NCBI GenBank assembly: GCA_023135025.1
Contig: JAGLTY010000027.1
Span: forward strand, 1 to 12,271
Direction: 5' to 3'
Length of the DNA stretch: 12,271 nucleotides
Source: Bacteroidales bacterium
GTDB lineage: Bacteria; Bacteroidota; Bacteroidia; Bacteroidales; GCA-2748055
Shown here: positions 1 through 7,987 of the stretch, in pieces
How the letters are laid out: every line of letters starts with the position of its first letter
How positions within the stretch are numbered: position 1 is the stretch's first letter
The notes under the pieces: generated by a model
Seen by the model: only the letters and a program-made list of their open reading frames with translations
Databases searched by the model: none
Told to the model about the DNA's origin: nothing
Position numbers and translations under genes: made by a program

Positions 1-1898
1 ACAATAAAAGTAGAACCCTCTCCTAATTTACTCTGCGCTTCAATAATGCCATTATGATTGTGTATAATTCCATAACAGATAGAAAGGCCCAATCCTGTGC
101 TTTTTTCTTTGGTGGTAAAGAAGGGATCAAACAGCTGGGCCAGGTGCTCTTCAACGATGTGTGGTCCTGAGTTGGAGAAGGAGAGGACCAGGTTGCCACC
201 CTTCATACGGGTCGATATGGTGATGATTTTGGGACGGGAAGGTTCCATATTCACCGCAAAAATGGCATTGTCAATGATATTCATGATTACCTGGTGCATC
301 TTCTCAGGAAAAACAGGAACCAGCCTCTTCAGTTGGTACTGTTTGACGATCTGAATATCGTCGGAGATCTTCGAGTTGAGGAACATCAAAGTATGATCGA
401 TGGTTTCGTGCAGATCGGTCTCTACTTTTTTGGATCTACCCCTGTGCGAAAAGGTCATCAGGGCCTTCACAATACCAACAGACCTATCCATTCCGTCGAA
501 GGCCATTTTTATGGCCATACTGCAACGGTGCTTCTCATCCTCCCGGCCTTCCCAGTTGAGTCTCTCCTGCAACTCCTTCAGAATGGTGAGTCCGCCCGAA
601 ATGAAATTGAGCGGATTATTTATTTCATGAGCGATACCTGCAGCAAGTGTTCCTATGGAGACCATTTTTTCGGATTGGACCAGTTGCTGCTGTGCGGCTT
701 TCAGATCCTCCTTCTGTTTCTCCAGCAGTCTGTTTTTCTCTTTGATTTTTCTGTAGGACCTGATAACCAGAAAAACAATGGTCAGCATCAGCAGGGAGAG
801 TGCTGTGTATCCATAATTGGTGAGACGTTTTTGCCTGATTTTCAAATCCTTGAATTGATTATCCAGTGTTAGTCGTTCTATCTGGTTCTCCTTCGACTGA
901 AGTTCAAAATAGATCTCCAGGTTGGCCAGCCTCTCTTTAAAACTGGCATTGTTCAGGCTATCGTTCAGCTCTTTGAACCTGATGTAGTGTGCAAGAGCTT
1001 TATCAGGATGGTTTTCCATGGAATCGATCCTGTAGAGATACAGATAATACTCCCTGTACTCGGTGAGTCGCATATTTTCCTGGAGGGCATTGAGCGTCTT
1101 TTCCGAATAGTGTTTGGCCATGCTGAGATTCCTCTTTTCCAGGTAGGCTTTGGTCATGGAATTGTAAAGGCTTGATAGATGCTTGGGGCTGTTCTTCTTC
1201 AGATCGTAGTAATTCTCCAGGTCATGAAACACCTCGAGTGCCTGTGTTCTGCGTCCGGAGTAGAGGTGCACATCTCCCATATTGTAGTAGGCGAGGATCT
1301 CCTGTGAAAGGCTCCCGAATTCTCGGGAAAGGGCGTGCGCTTCTTTAAGCAGGAGAAGGGCTGAGTCCATTTTTGATGTATTTCCATAGACCGCGGCTAT
1401 TGCATTTAATCCACTGATGATCAATGTGGTGTCCCTAAGTGACCGTCCATATTCTGAAACCAGGAAGTAGTACTTTAAAGCCGGTTCGAACTGCTCAATA
1501 TAGAAATAAGTATTGCCAATATTCATCAGAGTATTAGCCTGCTTTACAGAATCTTTAAGTTCTACAAAGCTGGTAAATGCTTCCATCAGGTACTCAGCTG
1601 CTTCCTGATTCACGCCCAGGAAATCGTAGATCTTCCCAATGGTAAGTTTTGCTTCTGCGGTCCAGCGAACCGACCCGATCTCTTCAGCCTCCTTCAGGGC
1701 CCGGTTGGCATAGTCCAGCGCCTCACGGATATTTGAATCACTTATGGCATTGGCAATTTGCAACTGTAGATCGATCTGTTCTCCACTGATCAATGTGGTA
1801 TCACGCAATGATATAAGGCTGTCCAAATTCTGAGACCTGGCCTGAGGAGCAGACAACATCACCACCAACATCATACAGGCTAAGTTTCTGGCTAGCAT
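1..1898 (-). CDS. TPR-containing sensor histidine kinase (3' end beyond window)
   Basis: The frame is open for 632 codons from the ATG at 1898 to the left edge, so the C-terminus is missing. Residues 1-23 look like a Sec signal peptide. About residues 40-340 are helical TPR-like repeats, presumably periplasmic. One membrane segment lies at about 362-382 and is followed by a coiled-coil-like linker (about 385-412). The kinase core has an H box (GIAHEINNPLNF) with phospho-acceptor His424, an N box around IIDNA at 541-545, an F box (FDPFFTTK) and a G2 box (TGLGLSICYG) near 600. In the G1 box the usual Asp is Asn576 (SNSGPHI). It should autophosphorylate on His and pass phosphate to a response regulator, but none is visible here. 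It follows the helicase gene by 37 bp on the same strand, so cotranscription is likely. No clear Shine-Dalgarno precedes the start. The family is secure; the signal sensed is unknown. Confidence 0.93.
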   Translation of the reverse strand, partial: MLARNLACMMLVVMLSAPQARSQNLDSLISLRDTTLISGEQIDLQLQIANAISDSNIREALDYANRALKEAEEIGSVRWTAEAKLTIGKIYDFLGVNQEAAEYLMEAFTSFVELKDSVKQANTLMNIGNTYFYIEQFEPALKYYFLVSEYGRSLRDTTLIISGLNAIAAVYGNTSKMDSALLLLKEAHALSREFGSLSQEILAYYNMGDVHLYSGRRTQALEVFHDLENYYDLKKNSPKHLSSLYNSMTKAYLEKRNLSMAKHYSEKTLNALQENMRLTEYREYYLYLYRIDSMENHPDKALAHYIRFKELNDSLNNASFKERLANLEIYFELQSKENQIERLTLDNQFKDLKIRQKRLTNYGYTALSLLMLTIVFLVIRSYRKIKEKNRLLEKQKEDLKAAQQQLVQSEKMVSIGTLAAGIAHEINNPLNFISGGLTILKELQERLNWEGREDEKHRCSMAIKMAFDGMDRSVGIVKALMTFSHRGRSKKVETDLHETIDHTLMFLNSKISDDIQIVKQYQLKRLVPVFPEKMHQVIMNIIDNAIFAVNMEPSRPKIITISTRMKGGNLVLSFSNSGPHIVEEHLAQLFDPFFTTKEKSTGLGLSICYGIIHNHNGIIEAQSKLGEGSTFI

Positions 1899-1935
1899 AT
1901 ATGGAAAATACGAAAATGAAAGGAGATTGTTTGCA

Positions 1936-3633
1936 CTATCGCTTCTTTTTCTTCCCCTTCTTTTTTCCAGGCTCCTTCTCCTGGGAGAGGGAGATTTCGA
2001 ACGATTTCCCTTCGTAAGCGCCCTCTTTGATAGCAGGCAGAATTTGATTTGACACCTTCTCATCAATCTCGAAAAAGGCGTGCCGGGAGTGAATATCGAT
2101 ACGACCCATGTGGAAACTGTCGACGCCTGTTTCGCTGCATACCAGCCGAAGCAGGGCTCCTTTGTTCATGTTCTGTTTCTCACCCAGATTGATGAAGAAG
2201 CGTCTCTTCGCTCCGGAGAGGTTCCGGTTGAAAGTTCCACTCTCTTTTCCTCCCGGTCTGCCTTTTCCTCCTGGTCTCTCTCTTCCCCTGGAGGGGCCTC
2301 CCTTTTCATGGCTGGCATTCAGATCGCCCGAATCTTTATAATATTCCAGAAAGGCATTAAGCTCCATGGAGATAAACTTTAATACAATCTCTTCGGCAGG
2401 AAGATCTTTTAGCTTCTTATAGAAAACGGGCCAGTAGAGATCAATGGCCTCCTCATCCACTGGGGTGCTGACTACCCTGTCCATCAGAGCGTACATCTGT
2501 TTTTCACAGATCTCCTCTGAATTGGGGATGGTCGATTGTTTGATCGTTGCCTGGAGCAGCGATTCCACCTGTTTGATTTTATAGGTCTCCCTTGTGTTAA
2601 TCAGAATCAGAGATTTGCCTGATTTTCCAGCACGTGCAGTGCGCCCACTACGGTGGGTATAGTTCTCTATATCGTCGGGCAGGTTGTAATGAATCACATG
2701 GGAGATCTCCTTAACATCGATGCCCCGTGCAGCCACATCTGTTGCCACCAGTACCTTCACTGTCTTCTCCCGGAACTTTTTCATGGCTGCATCTCTCTGC
2801 GGCTGAGACAGGTCACCATGCAGGGCCACCACATCATAACCCTCTTTTTCCAGTTTGTCCGCAATCTGACCGGTCTCCCGTCTGGTTCGGCAGAATATCA
2901 ATCCGTATATTTCGGGATAGAAGTCCAGGATCCTTTTCACAGCATGGTACCGGTCCCGCTCCTTCATCATATAGTAGCGGTGCTCAATATTGTCAGCCAC
3001 ACTATTTTGCTTACCCACAACGATCTCAATGGGGTCGAGCATATAGTTCTTGGCAATTCGTTTTACCGCTTTGGGCATGGTGGCAGAGAAGAGCCATACC
3101 CTTTTCACGGCTGGTGTCTGGTCCAGGATGGCATCAATATCCTCTTTGAACCCCATGTTGAGCATCTCATCCGCCTCATCCAGCACCACCCGCTGAACCG
3201 ATTTTAGTTTCACAGCCTTTCGATTGATCAGATCCAGCAGCCTTCCCGGAGTAGCCACTACAATATGGGCCCCCTTTTTTAGTTTGCGTATCTGATCGGA
3301 GATACTGGCCCCCCCGTAGACTGCAGTGATATTGAGATTGTTCTGATAGATGGCAAATGAATCCAGGTCGCGCGTTATTTGCATGCAGAGCTCCCTTGTG
3401 GGACAGATGATCAGGGCCTGAGTGGTCCGGTCATTGAAGTCGGTATGCTGGATCAGCGGTAATCCGAAAGCAGCGGTTTTTCCTGTGCCGGTCTGAGCCA
3501 GTCCCACGAAATCCCGCTTGCCTTCTGAGAGGATAGGGATCGCTTTTTCCTGAATTTCTGAAGGGGTTTCAAACCCCAGTTTGTTTACTGCTTTCAGGAG
3601 ATCCTTCGACAGTCCTAACTCCTTAAATTCCAT
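1936..3633 (-). CDS. DEAD-box ATP-dependent RNA helicase with DbpA-type RNA-binding domain
   Basis: This 565-residue protein unwinds or remodels RNA using ATP. All core motifs are present: Q motif (about 20-35), Walker A AQTGTGKT (46-53), PTREL (78-82), TPGR (128-131), DEAD (152-155), SAT (183-185), ATDVAARGID (297-306) and HRSGRTAR (327-334). A Gly/Arg/Lys-rich linker (about 444-465) leads to a compact domain at about 476-548 resembling the DbpA RNA-binding domain, then a Lys-rich tail (GKKKGKKKKR). DbpA/CsdA-type proteins act in ribosome assembly and cold adaptation; that role is inferred here. I chose the ATG at 3633 because homologues begin near MEFKELGL. The frame continues upstream to 3774, but that would overlap the start of typA and add unrelated residues. 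The gene is divergent from typA and lies 37 bp upstream of the histidine kinase. It could be named deaD/csdA-like, but orthology is not certain. Confidence 0.95.
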   Translation of the reverse strand: MEFKELGLSKDLLKAVNKLGFETPSEIQEKAIPILSEGKRDFVGLAQTGTGKTAAFGLPLIQHTDFNDRTTQALIICPTRELCMQITRDLDSFAIYQNNLNITAVYGGASISDQIRKLKKGAHIVVATPGRLLDLINRKAVKLKSVQRVVLDEADEMLNMGFKEDIDAILDQTPAVKRVWLFSATMPKAVKRIAKNYMLDPIEIVVGKQNSVADNIEHRYYMMKERDRYHAVKRILDFYPEIYGLIFCRTRRETGQIADKLEKEGYDVVALHGDLSQPQRDAAMKKFREKTVKVLVATDVAARGIDVKEISHVIHYNLPDDIENYTHRSGRTARAGKSGKSLILINTRETYKIKQVESLLQATIKQSTIPNSEEICEKQMYALMDRVVSTPVDEEAIDLYWPVFYKKLKDLPAEEIVLKFISMELNAFLEYYKDSGDLNASHEKGGPSRGRERPGGKGRPGGKESGTFNRNLSGAKRRFFINLGEKQNMNKGALLRLVCSETGVDSFHMGRIDIHSRHAFFEIDEKVSNQILPAIKEGAYEGKSFEISLSQEKEPGKKKGKKKKR

Positions 3634-3649
3634 AGTAAAAGATTGATCG

Positions 3650-3657
3650 CGAAAGTA
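3650..3657 (-). promoter_or_regulatory. putative -7 element for the helicase (-kinase) transcript
   Basis: On the minus strand this reads TACTTTCG, one mismatch from the Bacteroidota -7 consensus TAnnTTTG. It lies 16 bp before the helicase ATG, which would give a very short leader. No TTTG -33 element is seen at the expected distance, so this is a weak call. Confidence 0.35.
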
Positions 3658-3682
3658 CAACAATAATCTGATTGTTTTGTAG

Positions 3683-3690
3683 TACTTTTG
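3683..3690 (+). promoter_or_regulatory. putative -7 element for typA
   Basis: TACTTTTG matches the Bacteroidota -7 consensus TAnnTTTG exactly and lies 28 bp before the typA ATG. No clear TTTG -33 element is present about 20 bp upstream. It mirrors the minus-strand element at 3650-3657 across an imperfect dyad. Confidence 0.45.
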
Positions 3691-3718
3691 CGGCTCATTT
3701 AACGATAGTTTAAGCAGA

Positions 3719-5515
3719 ATGGATTTACGAAATATAGCGATCATCGCACACGTCGACCACGGAAAGACCACCATGGTGGACCGTATCTTACACCAGGTGA
3801 AGTTATTCAGAGATAATCAGGAGATGGGCGACCTGATCCTCGATTCCAATGATCTGGAACGTGAAAGAGGCATTACCATCCTCTCAAAAAATGTATCTGT
3901 CTCCTACAAGGGGACGAAAATTAATATCATCGATACTCCGGGCCACTCCGATTTTGGTGGCGAGGTGGAACGAGTGCTGAATATGGCCGAAGGGGTGCTT
4001 TTACTGGTGGATGCCTTTGAGGGTCCCATGCCCCAGACCCGTTTTGTATTGCAAAAGGCACTGGAGCTAGGGAAGAAAGTGATCGTTGTGATCAACAAGG
4101 TGGATAAACCCAACTGCAGACCGGACGAAACCAATGAATTGGTTTTTGAATTGATGTTTGCCCTGGATGCCACAGAAGAGCAGCTGGAGTATCCCACTGT
4201 TTACGGCTCTTCAAAAGAGGGATGGATGGGACCTGATTGGAATAATCCCACCGACGACATGACTCACCTGCTGGATACTATTGTCGACTATTTCGATCCT
4301 CCAAAGGAGAACCCGGGTACCCTGCAACTGCAGATCAGTTCGCTGGACTACTCCTCTTATACCGGCCGGATCGCTGTGGGGAAAGTACATCGTGGAAGCA
4401 TCAAGATGGGTGACCAGGTCTCCATTGTGCAACGAAACGGACTGAACCACAAATCGACGGTGAAGGAGCTTTATACCTTTGAAGGGCTGGGAAAAGAGAA
4501 AATCAAGGAGCCCGTCGGTTCGGGCGAAATTGTGGCTGTACTGGGACTGGAGGATTTTGATATTGGCGATACCATTGCCGATATTGAAAATCCTGAGGCC
4601 TTGCCACCCATCTCCATCGACGAGCCCTCCATGAGCATGCTCTTTACCATTAACAACTCTCCGTTTTTTGGCAAAGAGGGAAAATTTGTGACCTCCAGGC
4701 ATTTGAGGGACCGGTTAATTAAGGAGACCGAAAAGAACCTGGCACTGAGAGTTGAAGATACCGATTCGCCAGAGCGCCTTATGGTATTTGGCAGGGGCAT
4801 TCTTCACCTCTCCATTTTAATCGAGACCATGCGCAGAGAGGGATATGAGCTGCAGCTGGGACAGCCCAAAGTGGTGATCAAAGAGATTGACGGATTCAAA
4901 CACGAGCCGGTGGAGCTGCTCTACATCAATGTGGATGAGGAGTTCTCGGGAAAGGTGATCGAGATTGTTACGGGCCGCAAGGGTGATATTCTGAACATTG
5001 AGAAGAAAGACGACCGGGTGAATCTGGAGTTTAAGATCACCGCCAGGGGATTGATAGGCCTGAGGCAGCCCATTTTGACAGCCACAGAAGGGAATGCTGT
5101 TATTTCCCACCGTTTTTCGGGATATGAACCCTGGAAGGGAGAGTTGGTGCGCAAACGCAACGGAGCCCTGATTGCCATGGAAACAGGTACCTCAATCTCC
5201 TACTCTATTGATAAGCTGCAGGACAGGGGCAAGTTTTTTATCGATCCCATGGAGTCGATCTATGCCGGACAGGTGATAGGAGAACATACCAAGCAGGACG
5301 ACCTGGTGATCAATGTGATCAAGACCAAAAAGCTGACCAATATGCGGGCCTCAGGTTCCGATGAGAAGGTATCCATTGCACCCGCCATCAAGTTTTCACT
5401 TGAAGAGTCCCTCGAATATGTGGGAGAGGATGAATATGTGGAGGTGACTCCCAAGTCGATCCGGCTTCGAAAAATCCTGCTTGCCGAACATGAGCGGAAG
5501 CGGGAGAAGAAATAA
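3719..5515 (+). CDS. typA: ribosome-binding translational GTPase TypA/BipA
   Basis: This 598-residue protein is the usual TypA/BipA length. BipA binds the ribosome near the EF-G site, hydrolyses GTP, and is linked in other bacteria to 50S maturation at low temperature and to stress adaptation. GTPase motifs are complete: G1 AHVDHGKT (10-17), G2 RERGITI (48-54), G3 DTPGH (72-76), G4 NKVDK (126-130) and a G5-like GSS (about 163-165). An EF-Tu-like beta-barrel domain II, an EF-G-like domain and the BipA-specific C-terminal region with the NMRASGSDE segment follow. The ATG at 3719 is the natural start because MDLRNIAIIAHVDHGKT matches family N-termini. It is a single-gene plus-strand unit, divergent from the helicase and convergent with the MATE gene 22 bp downstream. 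No strong Shine-Dalgarno is present. Confidence 0.97.
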   Translation: MDLRNIAIIAHVDHGKTTMVDRILHQVKLFRDNQEMGDLILDSNDLERERGITILSKNVSVSYKGTKINIIDTPGHSDFGGEVERVLNMAEGVLLLVDAFEGPMPQTRFVLQKALELGKKVIVVINKVDKPNCRPDETNELVFELMFALDATEEQLEYPTVYGSSKEGWMGPDWNNPTDDMTHLLDTIVDYFDPPKENPGTLQLQISSLDYSSYTGRIAVGKVHRGSIKMGDQVSIVQRNGLNHKSTVKELYTFEGLGKEKIKEPVGSGEIVAVLGLEDFDIGDTIADIENPEALPPISIDEPSMSMLFTINNSPFFGKEGKFVTSRHLRDRLIKETEKNLALRVEDTDSPERLMVFGRGILHLSILIETMRREGYELQLGQPKVVIKEIDGFKHEPVELLYINVDEEFSGKVIEIVTGRKGDILNIEKKDDRVNLEFKITARGLIGLRQPILTATEGNAVISHRFSGYEPWKGELVRKRNGALIAMETGTSISYSIDKLQDRGKFFIDPMESIYAGQVIGEHTKQDDLVINVIKTKKLTNMRASGSDEKVSIAPAIKFSLEESLEYVGEDEYVEVTPKSIRLRKILLAEHERKREKK

Positions 5516-5537
5516 CATGCGGAGTTTCTTATCCAGG

Positions 5538-6857
5538 TTATGAAATCTTTTTATATACTGCCTTCGTTGCCAGTAGCTGCATTGTAACCCCCCGGGTAAT
5601 CATAAAGAGGATAAAGGCGAGCCAGAGGCCATGGTTGCCCATAAACCTCCCTGCCAGTATGTAGGCTGGAAAGAAGACAACCAGCGTGGAGAGAAGCATG
5701 ACATTTCGCATTTCGGGTCCGGCTGTGGCCCCGATAAAAATACCATCCCACAGGAAGGCTGTAAATGAGACCACGGGTATCATAACCACCCAGAAGAAGT
5801 AGGGCTTGGCATTGGCAATCACTTCCGGATTGTTGGTCAGCGCCCTGAAAATAGCATCTCCTCCAAGCAGGTAAACCAGGGTAAAGAAGAGACTGATTCC
5901 CCCACCCCAAAGAAAGAGCAATTGGATGGTTCGCTCCAGGGATCTCCTGTCACCTGCGCCAATGAATTTGCCGGTTAGCGCCTCAGATGCATGGGCAAAT
6001 CCATCGATCAGGAAAGAGAAGAACATAAAAAACTGCATCAGGATCGAGTTAACCGCCAGGATGGTCTCCTCTCCTTCACTGTGCAGATCGACGCTGGCCG
6101 ATCGGGCGGTGAATATGGAAAAGACCACCACCAGGCACATGGTGCGGATAAAGATATCACTGTTGATCAGCAGGAATTGCTTTAGCTTCTCCCATTGGAT
6201 GGTGGCTTTCAGAGACCAGTATTTAAACAGTTTATTGAAATACTTTCTAAAGAAGAAGATCGCTATGAAGAGTCCGCTATACTGCGCAATCACTGTGCCC
6301 AGTGCCACGCCGTCGGACCCCATGCCCAGCTTCATAACAAAGGTGTAGTTGCAGATAATATTGATCACATTGGTGAGCACCAGTACCACCATGGGGAGTC
6401 GGGCGTTCTGCATTCCCAGGAAAAAACCGAGCAGTGCAAACTGTCCAAGTGCAGCCGGGGCGGCCCAGACCCTGATCCTGAAATAGGTCATGGCCAGCTC
6501 TTCCACCTGGGTCTCACCTTTCAGAACAAGGAAACTCAGACTTTCGATGGGCCCCTGCAGCAGCAGCAGCAAAAGGCTCATGATAATGGCGATAAAGGCT
6601 GCCCTGGAGAATACCAGGATGGTTTCCGGCAGATCCCTTCTGCCCCGGGCCTGTGCTGTGAACCCACTGGTGCCCATCCTCAGGAATCCCAGGCTCCAGT
6701 AAATGAAGTTGAAGATCAGCGATCCCAGTGCGATGGCTCCGATATAGGCATCCGACTCAAGGTGTCCCATCAGTGCCATATCCACAATTCCCAACATCGG
6801 GATGGAGAGGTTGCTGATTATGTTTGGTATGGCCAGGTCCAGGATCTTCTTATTCAC
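5538..6857 (-). CDS. MATE family multidrug/DinF-type efflux transporter
   Basis: This 439-residue polytopic inner-membrane protein has about 12 hydrophobic segments, the typical MATE length and topology. Family markers include the N-terminal VDMALMGHL, the FLRMGTSGFTAQARG stretch after the second helix, and DGIFIGATAGPEMRN in the C-terminal half, all of DinF/NorM type. Such proteins export cationic drugs or metabolites using a Na+ or H+ gradient; the substrate here cannot be read. The start is GTG at 6857. Upstream in frame there is no ATG before a TGA codon, and MNKKILDLAIPNIISN matches expected MATE N-termini. It lies 66 bp downstream of the TIM-barrel gene on the same strand, so cotranscription is possible. 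A short CAG run (about 6558-6569) encodes consecutive leucines within a membrane helix. It ends tail-to-tail with typA. Confidence 0.94.
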   Translation of the reverse strand: MNKKILDLAIPNIISNLSIPMLGIVDMALMGHLESDAYIGAIALGSLIFNFIYWSLGFLRMGTSGFTAQARGRRDLPETILVFSRAAFIAIIMSLLLLLLQGPIESLSFLVLKGETQVEELAMTYFRIRVWAAPAALGQFALLGFFLGMQNARLPMVVLVLTNVINIICNYTFVMKLGMGSDGVALGTVIAQYSGLFIAIFFFRKYFNKLFKYWSLKATIQWEKLKQFLLINSDIFIRTMCLVVVFSIFTARSASVDLHSEGEETILAVNSILMQFFMFFSFLIDGFAHASEALTGKFIGAGDRRSLERTIQLLFLWGGGISLFFTLVYLLGGDAIFRALTNNPEVIANAKPYFFWVVMIPVVSFTAFLWDGIFIGATAGPEMRNVMLLSTLVVFFPAYILAGRFMGNHGLWLAFILFMITRGVTMQLLATKAVYKKIS

Positions 6858-6923
6858 CTTTTCAGGAATTTTACCGAAGATAATGGTTATTCAGTACTCT
6901 CCGGAGTTCTCCGATTTCGGCTG

Positions 6924-7808
6924 TTACAGGTTATCCGCTACCTTTTGATACAGGACCCTCACCTTTTCGCGTGGATCACCCTCACCCAGGGTCTCAATGG
7001 GGAGGAAACCGTGGTACTGATGCTTGTGAATCAGCTCCATTAACCGTTTCATATCTACCGGTGAAGTACCAATGCCGGTCTGAACTTTCTCCTTCACCTG
7101 CCAGGTGAGCGCATAGGGGATGAGTTTTTCGATTTCGCTGTAGGGGTCGGGCCCGGCTACGCTGCCTGTGTCAAGCATCAGACCGAACCATTCAGAATCG
7201 ACCCTCCTGATGATATCAATGATTTCATCCGCAGAAACAAGGAAATCATTGTGGTTCTGGAAAGCAACTGTAACCCCATACCTTGAACCGAACCTGGCAC
7301 ACTCCCGAAATGCGTTAGCAACCTGTTTTTGGGTATCATCCACAGATTTGCCTGCTGATTGTGCTTTGCCATCAAAAACCCTGATGTTGGGTGCTCCCAG
7401 CTTGGAGGCTGCTATGATCCATTGCTTCACATGGTCAATCTCCCCGGCCAGCAGTTCCTGATCAGCCACTGTAAAGTCATTTCTTACACCCGTGCCTGAG
7501 AAGGAGATTCCGGTCCTGAAAGCCTTCCTTTTAATCTCATAGAGCAGCTGGTCCCCTGGCACTTCAGGGTAGCCCGGTATGTAATAGGCGGTAAGGTCCA
7601 CGGCGCTAAAACCGGTTTGTGCGACGAATTGAAACAAACTATTAAGGCTCATTCCACCTTTTAGCAGTGCTTCATTGAAACTATATGCATTGAGGGAGGG
7701 AGTTGGACCATAACAAGCCGGATGGTAAACTTCTGCCTTTGCAGGATGAATACCCGCTGATCCCACCAGGGCAATGGATGAAGTCTTTAGAAATGATCGT
7801 CTTTGCAT
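6924..7808 (-). CDS. Tat-signal sugar phosphate isomerase/epimerase-like TIM-barrel protein
   Basis: This 294-residue protein starts with a twin-arginine signal (RRSFLKTSSIAL) and a likely cleavage after about HPAKA (21-25), suggesting folded export to the periplasm. The rest resembles xylose-isomerase-like/AP endonuclease family 2 TIM barrels. AYSFNEAL is at 41-48, AVDLTAYYIPGYP at 69-81, VAFQNHNDF at 181-189, MLDTGS at 211-216 and LPIETLGEGDP at 269-279. Of the four positions that usually hold metal ligands, Asp213 and Glu272 are kept, but the expected Glu and His appear as Gln184 and Gln237 (WQVKE). The catalytic metal site therefore looks altered. I recall QNH/WQIKE variants in Bacteroidota relatives, so this may be a subfamily trait. 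It is divergent from the DUF1080 gene, which suggests exported sugar processing. Substrate and reaction are unknown. Confidence 0.88.
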   Translation of the reverse strand: MQRRSFLKTSSIALVGSAGIHPAKAEVYHPACYGPTPSLNAYSFNEALLKGGMSLNSLFQFVAQTGFSAVDLTAYYIPGYPEVPGDQLLYEIKRKAFRTGISFSGTGVRNDFTVADQELLAGEIDHVKQWIIAASKLGAPNIRVFDGKAQSAGKSVDDTQKQVANAFRECARFGSRYGVTVAFQNHNDFLVSADEIIDIIRRVDSEWFGLMLDTGSVAGPDPYSEIEKLIPYALTWQVKEKVQTGIGTSPVDMKRLMELIHKHQYHGFLPIETLGEGDPREKVRVLYQKVADNL

Positions 7809-7846
7809 GATTGTACTTCAGAATATGATATGGATTGCTCTAGTTT

Positions 7847-7856
7847 CTAATATTAG
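7847..7856. repeat. perfect 10-bp palindrome CTAATATTAG
   Basis: A perfect palindrome lies 39 bp upstream of the TIM-barrel start, inside the 179-bp divergent gap. It could be a repressor or activator site for the minus-strand gene. An AT-rich palindrome of this size can also arise by chance. I found no convincing -7/-33 pair for the minus-strand gene. Confidence 0.25.
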
Positions 7857-7889
7857 TACAAATTGTAACTCTCCATAAACTATTTTATC

Positions 7890-7926
7890 CACACCCTTCC
7901 TCTCATACTTTCCTTTGAAGGGTGTG
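7890..7926. promoter_or_regulatory. 10-bp perfect inverted repeat, candidate operator
   Basis: CACACCCTTC (7890-7899) and GAAGGGTGTG (7917-7926) are exact inverted copies separated by 17 bp. The half-site centres are 27 bp apart, about 2.5 helical turns. The right arm touches the TTTG -33 element at 7914-7917, so a dimeric regulator bound here would compete with or contact RNA polymerase. No T-tract follows, so it is not a typical terminator. Confidence 0.5.
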
Positions 7927-7945
7927 ACCAAAAAAAGTATCTTTA
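7914..7945 (+). promoter_or_regulatory. putative Bacteroidota promoter for the DUF1080 gene
   Basis: TTTG (7914-7917) is followed after 20 bp by TATCTTTA (7938-7945), a 7/8 match to TAnnTTTG at the spacing used by the primary sigma factor of Bacteroidota. It would give a leader of roughly 35 nt to the ATG at 7988. Confidence 0.55.
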
Positions 7946-7987
7946 CTAGCCTTCACAGTATAATGATGGAGTAAAAACATAACAACT

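Noticed and set aside
294..872. 192-codon plus-strand open frame
   Set aside because: It lies antisense to the kinase domain, whose complement carries all kinase motifs; the plus-strand translation shows no family resemblance.
2653..3207. 184-codon plus-strand open frame
   Set aside because: It is a shadow of the helicase core on the opposite strand.
3634..3774. 47-codon N-terminal extension of the helicase
   Set aside because: It would overlap the typA start antisense and cross both putative promoters; the helicase family begins near MEFKELGL.
5505..5560. Possible bidirectional terminator between typA and the MATE gene (ATAAC/GTTAT arms, downstream T-run)
   Set aside because: Only a 5-bp stem with a loop of about 22 nt; too weak to call.
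6558..6569. CAG microsatellite
   Set aside because: Only about four to five units, explained by a run of leucines in a membrane helix.
6195..7043. 282-codon plus-strand open frame across the MATE gene and the end of the TIM-barrel gene
   Set aside because: It is Gln/His-rich, spans two real genes and their spacer antisense, and resembles no family I know.
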